This document shows, in pieces, positions 59,429 through 64,000 of a DNA stretch of 64,000 nt. This DNA comes from Deltaproteobacteria bacterium. GTDB taxonomy: Bacteria; Desulfobacterota; Desulfobacteria; Desulfobacterales; UBA5852. Every line of letters starts with the position of its first letter. Position 1 is the stretch's first letter. The stretch covers positions 1 to 64,000 of the forward strand of contig JAHLLS010000002.1 in assembly GCA_020444045.1 (NCBI GenBank), given 5' to 3'. The translations under genes and the position numbers were made by a program. The notes beneath the pieces are model-generated. The model was not told the origin of the DNA, made no database searches, and was given only the letters and a program-made list of their open reading frames with translations.

Positions 59429-61201
59429 ATGACATCGCTGGAAGCGTTTTATCAGTCCGACCTGTTGCCGGATTTGCAGAAGTTGGAGGCCAAGCGGCTT
59501 ACCGTAAAGAAGAAATTGATTCAGGCGATTGGGATTTTTGTTGGCCTCAATCTTGTTTTTCTGTTTATTGCCGGACAATTCGCTGTCAATATCATGTTCT
59601 TTTTCATGTTTCTGATTATCTCGGCCATTTTTACCTTCTTCCCATGGCACCTTAAATACTACCGCGACTATCACGCCGGCTTCAAGGAAACCATTATCCC
59701 CAGGATCGTGGCCTTTGTCGATCAGCGTTTACGATACGACAAGACCGGCATGGTGCCCAAGGAAGATTTCATCGTCAGCCATTTGTTCAAGGACCGCCCC
59801 GGCGAGTATGGGGGGGATGACCTGGTAAGCGGCACCCTGGGAGAAACCGCCGTCCAGTTCTCCGAGATTCACGCCAAACGGGTTGACGTCATCCGTCAAA
59901 GGTCCAGTTCCAGCAACAGCCACCGGACCAAGAAAAGAGTGACGCCCATTTTCAGGGGCCTTTTTTTTGTGGCGGATTTTAACAAAGCCTTCAAGGGGAC
60001 AACCATCGTCCTGCCGGATACGGCCCAGAAACTGTTTGGCGATTTGGGCCAGGCCCTCCAGGCTCTCAATGTACCCAAAGGCCAGCTGATCAAAATGGAG
60101 GACCCGGAATTCGAAAAATTATTTGTGGTCTACGGCGAAGATCAGGTGGAAGGCCGGTTTATCCTTTCCACCAGCCTGATGCGCCGAATAGTCGAATTTC
60201 GGACCCGAACCCAGAAAGAGATGCGGCTTTCCTTTTCAGCGTCCAAACTGCACGTGGCCATTCCGTTCGAAAAGGAGTTGTTCGAACCGAAAATCATGGA
60301 GAGCCTGCTCAACATCGCCCACGTCCAGGAATATTACAACGACCTGAAGCTGGCTATCGACATTGTTGACGATCTGAATCTGAATACCCGGATCTGGACC
60401 CAGAAAAGTCAGGTGACACCTGATAGCGTGGCTGCGGCCAATGCAACCTTGGCCGATAATATCCCCAACAGGGAAGCCGCCCCCCCGACTTTCTCCGACC
60501 CTGCAAGACCAAAGCGTTACTCGGAAGATGAGACAAAGGCGCTTTTCAAAGAATTCGTCAATAAGGCCGATGGCGCCCTGGCGCCTAAAATCCAAACGGC
60601 CAAAAGGTGGCTGAAACGGATTGCCGGCGTCTTCCTCCTGCTGCTTGGTGTGGCCATTTTGCTCATGGACGCGGTTCTGGCCAGCCTGATCATATTGGGA
60701 TTCGGGGTGTTCTTCCTAATCGGCGGCTTCATGACGCCAACCTCGGAAAAGCTTGCCGGGGCTGTTATCTTCCCCGTCATCGGCATCGTTATCGCCTTGT
60801 TCAGCTACAACGCCTATGCCACCCGAATGGAAAGCAAAACCTGGCCGACTGCTGCGGGCGTCATCGTTCAATCTGAAATAGAGGCTCACGAGAGCACGGC
60901 CAGTAGTGACGGCAGCAAAAAAACCGAGTCGGTACTGTACCCAAAAATCGCCTATCAATACGAGGTGGGTGGTCAAAATCACAAAGGCACCCAAATTTCT
61001 TTATCTTCGGCCTCCGGCAATGCTCAACAGCTCGTTTCCCGCTACCCGAAAGGCAAATCCGTCCAAGTCTACTACAATCCCGACAAGCCCAAACAGGCGG
61101 TCCTGGTCCCGGGCGGGGACGGTTTTAATTTCGTGCCGTATATTTTTTCGACGGTATTCGTTTTGCTAGGAATATTCAGTGCCACAAGGCTTCGCAAATA
61201 G
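59429..61201 (+). CDS. DUF3137-DUF3592 membrane protein, LemA partner
   Basis: A 590-residue membrane protein. Two N-terminal helices (~33-75; FVGLNLVFLFIAGQFAV and MFFFMFLIISAIFTFFP) precede a cytosolic or periplasmic DUF3137 domain (~85-320; FSEIHAKRVDVIRQR, RGLFFVADFNKAFKGTTIV, YGEDQVEGRFILSTSLM, HVAIPFEKELFEP). A linker and three further helices follow, then a C-terminal DUF3592 domain (~460-560; TWPTAAGVIVQSEI, VYYNPDKPKQAVLVPGG) and a last helix. DUF3137 genes commonly accompany lemA. ATG 59429 has GGGAG upstream; an in-frame ATG at 59366 overlapping lemA is possible. Last gene of the run. Confidence 0.83.
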   Translation: MTSLEAFYQSDLLPDLQKLEAKRLTVKKKLIQAIGIFVGLNLVFLFIAGQFAVNIMFFFMFLIISAIFTFFPWHLKYYRDYHAGFKETIIPRIVAFVDQRLRYDKTGMVPKEDFIVSHLFKDRPGEYGGDDLVSGTLGETAVQFSEIHAKRVDVIRQRSSSSNSHRTKKRVTPIFRGLFFVADFNKAFKGTTIVLPDTAQKLFGDLGQALQALNVPKGQLIKMEDPEFEKLFVVYGEDQVEGRFILSTSLMRRIVEFRTRTQKEMRLSFSASKLHVAIPFEKELFEPKIMESLLNIAHVQEYYNDLKLAIDIVDDLNLNTRIWTQKSQVTPDSVAAANATLADNIPNREAAPPTFSDPARPKRYSEDETKALFKEFVNKADGALAPKIQTAKRWLKRIAGVFLLLLGVAILLMDAVLASLIILGFGVFFLIGGFMTPTSEKLAGAVIFPVIGIVIALFSYNAYATRMESKTWPTAAGVIVQSEIEAHESTASSDGSKKTESVLYPKIAYQYEVGGQNHKGTQISLSSASGNAQQLVSRYPKGKSVQVYYNPDKPKQAVLVPGGDGFNFVPYIFSTVFVLLGIFSATRLRK

Positions 61202-61424
61202 GTTGATTTCCATAACGCGCAAGAAGTTTTGAAGGCTCACCGGTATCTTCGACAACGACTTGAATAGAAACAAAAGCAGGTAAGCGATCAGGGCCACATA
61301 GATCTGTGTCATCACGGCATTTCGAAAATCAACATTGGAGGAAGTCAAAACGGCCGCAGCCTTGTCATGAAAAACTTTTTCGCTTAGCGGAGAAAAGCAG
61401 CACCTCGATCGATAGGAAGGCCGA

Positions 61425-62039
61425 TTAAGTGGTTGCGGCCTGCGGCCGATGCATGTTGGACTTGAGCAAGGTCAAGGCCGCTTCGCGGGCCTTCAGGATG
61501 GTTTTGAGGTCGATGCCGGCCATTTCCTTCCGGGTGAGGACATGGGTCGTAAGGGCCTGGCGATAGAGACGGTATTCTTCTTTTTCGGAGATGTCCGGGC
61601 GCACCCGGGCGGTAAACAGAAAGGTGTCGATGGGGCCGTTTTTGCCGTTCTGGTTGCCTTCCGTGAGGTCCACCCGGTGCGTGTCGTCCGACAGGAAGCA
61701 ATGCACCACGGGGATGTAAGGCAGGCCATGTTCGGCCGCAAGGCGCCCGGCACCGGTGACAAGGGCCTCGGTCATGGCATAGATGCCGATGGACTTGTGG
61801 ATCGGTAGCCCCAGCTCCGCGGCCAGAAGCCCCACGACCATGTGCTTGGTGGTGCAACTCCCCTGGTTTTCACGAAAGAGAATCAGGGGGTCTTCCCGGG
61901 TGGTGTTGTAGCCGTAGGGCATTCGGTGCACCTGCCGGCACGCCTCGCTAAACGTGGTCCAACCGCGCGCCAGAAACGCCCGCGAGATCGGTCCGAGATC
62001 GGTTATCGGGGCATCGGGAAAAACGTCAATCGGATTCAT
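61425..62039 (-). CDS. Transglutaminase-like cysteine protein
   Basis: A 204-residue cytosolic protein. A possible papain/transglutaminase-type triad is visible: Cys in NQGSCTTKHMVVGLLAAELG (~62), His in YIPVVHCFLS (~113) and Asp in HRVDLTEGN (~124). The order and spacing (C-T-T-K-H, then VHCF, then RVDLT) fit a family of small transglutaminase-like proteins I recall from several phyla, with no assigned substrate. ATG 62039 is preceded by AAGGGCGG. It converges with the end of the envelope run and is not obviously part of it. Confidence 0.6.
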   Translation of the reverse strand: MNPIDVFPDAPITDLGPISRAFLARGWTTFSEACRQVHRMPYGYNTTREDPLILFRENQGSCTTKHMVVGLLAAELGLPIHKSIGIYAMTEALVTGAGRLAAEHGLPYIPVVHCFLSDDTHRVDLTEGNQNGKNGPIDTFLFTARVRPDISEKEEYRLYRQALTTHVLTRKEMAGIDLKTILKAREAALTLLKSNMHRPQAATT

Positions 62040-62164
62040 CAAGCCGCCCTTTTTCCTTAGTACTCATCCACTGGCCGAGGGCTTCCCAGCGCCTGACCGC
62101 GAATGCCAATGCCATCATAAGACGTCATTGTTAGCGCGCAATTAGCGGCGGGCACCCATGGCCT

Positions 62165-62252
62165 CCGAGGATTCAATTTTTCGCGCAACGCGGATATTTA
62201 TCCGACTAAGGCGGGTCTGTCAAATTGGCCATTTATGGTCGGGCACTATGTA
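62165..62252. repeat. Half copy of the palindromic MITE-like repeat
   Basis: This 88-bp block matches 42088-42175 base for base over most of its length: it starts CCGAGGATTCAATTTTTCGC, continues CAAATTGGCCATTTATGG and ends GGGCACTATGTA. The left half found at 42005-42087 is missing. Its end overlaps the stop codon of the Spy-like gene on the minus strand. Confidence 0.75.
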
Positions 62253-62662
62253 TCGTCTTCAGGCCGCCAGGGCCCGTGAAAGCGCTCGCCCCGTTCTTTC
62301 CTGCGGCGCTCCCGTTCCGCCTTCATTTCGTCGAACCGGCGCTGCTGCTCCGGGGTCAACTCTTTCCGGATCTCGGCAAACCCTTTTTCCAGATGCTCCC
62401 GCATATAACGACGCCCTTCACGCATCTTCTGGAAGGTTTCGGCCTGCACCCGATCGATGATGGCCTCGATGCGGACTTTCTGCTCTGCGCTGAGGTCCAG
62501 CTTGCTGGACAACCGTTTCATGATAAAGGCCTTGCGACCCTCGGGCTGACCGCTGAAAAAGGGATGATGACGTTTCAGGACCATATCGGTGCCCAAAGCT
62601 CCGGTCAGCGCGCCCAGTACAAAGACCAGCAATAGACCAGCTATTATTTTCCATTTCTGCAT
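62246..62662 (-). CDS. Spy/CpxP-like periplasmic protein (first)
   Basis: A 138-residue protein with an N-terminal anchor or signal (IIAGLLLVFVLGALTGALG) and a helical domain of the Spy/CpxP/zinc-resistance type. Two LTxxQ-like motifs are present, LDLSAEQKVRIEAIIDRVQ (~55-73) and ELTPEQQRRFDEMKAERERRRKERG (~100-124), so it is likely a periplasmic chaperone or metal sensor. The last codons and the stop (DDT-stop) lie inside the dispersed repeat half copy, so the natural C-terminus may have been altered. It follows the anti-sigma candidate by 9 bp, with GAGGTGG as ribosome-binding site. Confidence 0.82.
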   Translation of the reverse strand: MQKWKIIAGLLLVFVLGALTGALGTDMVLKRHHPFFSGQPEGRKAFIMKRLSSKLDLSAEQKVRIEAIIDRVQAETFQKMREGRRYMREHLEKGFAEIRKELTPEQQRRFDEMKAERERRRKERGERFHGPWRPEDDT

Positions 62663-62671
62663 GGGACCACC

Positions 62672-62995
62672 TCAATACAGGTACGCCTGCATTATGTTAA
62701 CAATTTCATTTTCGTAAATCAGAAAAGACCAGAGATCCGCATCCGGGACAAACTGAAAATTGAGCAGCAGCAAGGCCATTACGGCGGTGGCCACCCCCCC
62801 GGCCGTGAACCAGCGCCAGAAATACGGTTCCCACAACCAGGTCGTGGATAAGGGGTCTTCGGACGCCGCCAAATGGCGAATCCGACGCATCGCCTGCCGG
62901 GTCCATTGTCCATCGGAGATGGGATGTTCGCGCGCGTGATGCGTTGCGCACAGCAGCTGCCGGAGTCTTTCCGACCGGCTTTGATTGGTTTTCAT
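62672..62995 (-). CDS. Small membrane protein, putative anti-sigma factor
   Basis: A 107-residue protein whose N-terminal ~55 residues are cytosolic and charged (RLRQLLCATHHAREHPISDGQW), followed by one membrane helix (FTAGGVATAVMALLLLNFQFV, ~65-85) and a short periplasmic tail. Its start overlaps the sigma-factor stop by 4 bp (ATGA), the usual place of an anti-sigma gene. It lacks the full zinc-binding HxxxCxxC anti-sigma signature, so the role rests mainly on position and topology. Confidence 0.6.
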   Translation of the reverse strand: MKTNQSRSERLRQLLCATHHAREHPISDGQWTRQAMRRIRHLAASEDPLSTTWLWEPYFWRWFTAGGVATAVMALLLLNFQFVPDADLWSFLIYENEIVNIMQAYLY

Positions 62996-63636
62996 GATCG
63001 CCCCCTGTTTTGCAAAAGGAGTTTGTTGATTTTACGACGGGCCCGGAAGGCACGGACTTTGACATTGGCCACCGTCCACCCCAATTGTCGGGCCGCGGCC
63101 TTCACCGATTGCCCCTCCAGGTGAACCAGCTCCAGCACCATGCGATCTGCTGCGGATAACTGATCCAAGGCCCAATCAAGGATCTCGCGGGCCTCGCGCC
63201 GCCGGGTCATTTCCTGCCAAGATGTTTCCGAGGCATCCGTCAAAACGCGGTCCAGCCATTCCCGGTGGGCTTCGGAAAGGGCACTCATGGGAACTTCCCG
63301 GGACCGATAGTGCTTGCGCCAGTAGTCGTAACAGGTCCGTACGGCAATGACCGACAGCCAGGCGCGAAAATGCCCAGCCTGCCGCCAAGCGGCCAGGGAC
63401 TGGAAGGCCTTGATGAACACTTCCTGGGACAGTTCCTCCACCTGGTCTGGTGGGGCATGCCGATTGACGATGGCCAGCACGTAATTCTGGTAGCGCTCCA
63501 TCAGGGGGGCGAAGGCATCCACCTCACCCGCCAGGACACGCTGCACGATATCCTTGTCTTCGGTATCAGCGGTATCGCGCCTGGCCATCGTATCGGGCAT
63601 TTTCAAGGCCGACTTTCTACTTGCGGTTTCCAGCAT
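62992..63636 (-). CDS. ECF-type RNA polymerase sigma factor
   Basis: A 214-residue sigma factor. Region 2 covers ~30-105 (LAGEVDAFAPLMERYQNYVLAIV, ELSQEVFIKAFQSLAAWRQ and FRAWLSVIAVRTCYDYWRK) and region 4 ~140-205 (LDQLSAADRMVLELVHLEGQSVKAAARQLGWTVANVKVRAFRARRKI). Regions 1.2 and 3 are absent, as in ECF factors. The gene follows the upstream Spy-like gene directly (TAA-ATG) and overlaps the anti-sigma candidate. The flanking Spy-like proteins suggest it answers envelope stress or metal load and probably controls its own operon. Alternative starts at 63600 and 63588 exist. Confidence 0.92.
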   Translation of the reverse strand: MLETASRKSALKMPDTMARRDTADTEDKDIVQRVLAGEVDAFAPLMERYQNYVLAIVNRHAPPDQVEELSQEVFIKAFQSLAAWRQAGHFRAWLSVIAVRTCYDYWRKHYRSREVPMSALSEAHREWLDRVLTDASETSWQEMTRRREAREILDWALDQLSAADRMVLELVHLEGQSVKAAARQLGWTVANVKVRAFRARRKINKLLLQNRGRS

Positions 63637-64000
63637 TTACGGGTTGGTTTCAGCTGAACCGTCGGCCGGCATTTGCAGCCAGGTATCCATCATCTCCTGA
63701 CGAAACTGCCGGTGTTTTTGTCCTCGCCCCATGGCGCCTTCCCGGCGTTTCTGCATCTGCTGGACCTGCTCCGGGGACAGAATGCCCTTGAGGTCGAACA
63801 CGAAGCGTGCCCGCAGGACCGCCATGTCCTCCATGATGGGCGCCATGGCACGCGATGCCTCACGTACGGCGTCTTCGTCCAGTGCATCGGCCGTCATCAG
63901 GTTGCGCATGGTCTCCCGGGCGGTATGCATCTTGTCCCTAAGCGCATCTTTTTCCTCACGATAGGCCGGCAGCAGCTGCCCGATGGCCGCTTTCTGCTCC
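63637..64000 (-). CDS. Spy/CpxP-like periplasmic protein (second, N-terminus off window)
   Basis: At least 120 residues; the frame is open to the window edge, so the true start and signal peptide lie outside. The visible part begins EQKAAIGQLLPAYREEKDALRDKM and includes ILSPEQVQQMQKRREGAMGRG, both LTxxQ-type motifs of the Spy/CpxP family. The internal ATG at 63930 is not the start. It ends directly before the sigma factor (TAA-ATG), so it belongs to the same operon. Its paralogue lies at 62246-62662. Confidence 0.78.
   Translation of the reverse strand, partial: EQKAAIGQLLPAYREEKDALRDKMHTARETMRNLMTADALDEDAVREASRAMAPIMEDMAVLRARFVFDLKGILSPEQVQQMQKRREGAMGRGQKHRQFRQEMMDTWLQMPADGSAETNP

Noticed and set aside
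62158..62635. Plus-strand frames opposite the Spy-like gene (62158-62460, 62225-62635)
   Set aside because: They read through the dispersed repeat and antisense to a gene with LTxxQ motifs.

Overview
The window is about 57-60% G+C, densely coded on both strands, and looks like chromosomal DNA of a Gram-negative anaerobe or microaerobe. Placement in the Desulfobacterota (Desulfosarcina-like) is an inference. It rests on many small exported proteins, a diheme c-type lipoprotein, cytochrome bd without any haem-copper oxidase in view, a GEMM-type riboswitch, CHASE2 kinases and dispersed intergenic palindromes that I recall from that group. No rRNA, tRNA, CRISPR array, integrase or transposase is visible.

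Layout, 0-26 kb: mostly housekeeping and envelope genes. These are a redox/HEAT protein, an alpha/beta hydrolase, fumarase (fumC), a lipoate ligase, a divergent class III cyclase-like protein, and an operon of lipoprotein, shikimate-kinase-like protein, coaE and LysE-type exporter. They are followed by DUF3010 and DUF99 proteins, DegV, a first FHA protein and an MscS channel. A signalling unit sits at 16.58-19.74 kb: a sigma70-like promoter, a GEMM-I (cyclic-dinucleotide) aptamer, an intrinsic terminator, a CHASE2-TM-TPR-Ser/Thr kinase and a second FHA protein. Next come a DUF6125-like protein, an aldo/keto reductase, a trypsin-like protease with a coiled coil inserted between catalytic His and Asp, and an LpxH-like phosphatase.

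23.8-41.9 kb: a complete cytochrome bd module (cydA-cydB-cydX on the minus strand and divergent cydD-cydC, the ABC exporter needed for its assembly), a diguanylate cyclase, a DUF2914 protein, a plant/chlamydia-type FabI, a MATE exporter, an M20 peptidase, PlsB, a plant-type class II PRPP synthetase, a PAS protein, an SMP-30-like beta-propeller and a cupin.

42-61.2 kb: the most unusual region. A 1080-residue MalT-like ATPase with a C-terminal SARP/BTAD output domain is divergent from a roughly 15.5-kb same-strand run of eleven genes. Nearly all encode exported or membrane proteins: a small protein, a DUF4412-ankyrin protein, two proteins sharing a 'PLMxGA' domain, a 2054-residue double-VWA protein, two DUF3592 proteins, a Cys-rich protein, a DUF3617 protein, LemA and a DUF3137 protein. 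The divergent promoter region carries a tandem 11-bp direct repeat of the kind SARP regulators bind. I regard this as a candidate undescribed envelope system; its function is not deducible from sequence alone.

61.4-64 kb: a transglutaminase-like protein and an envelope-stress module (Spy/CpxP-like, ECF sigma, small membrane anti-sigma candidate, second Spy/CpxP-like). A palindromic MITE-like repeat occurs complete at 42.0 kb and as a half copy at 62.2 kb, where it supplies the stop codon of the last Spy-like gene.
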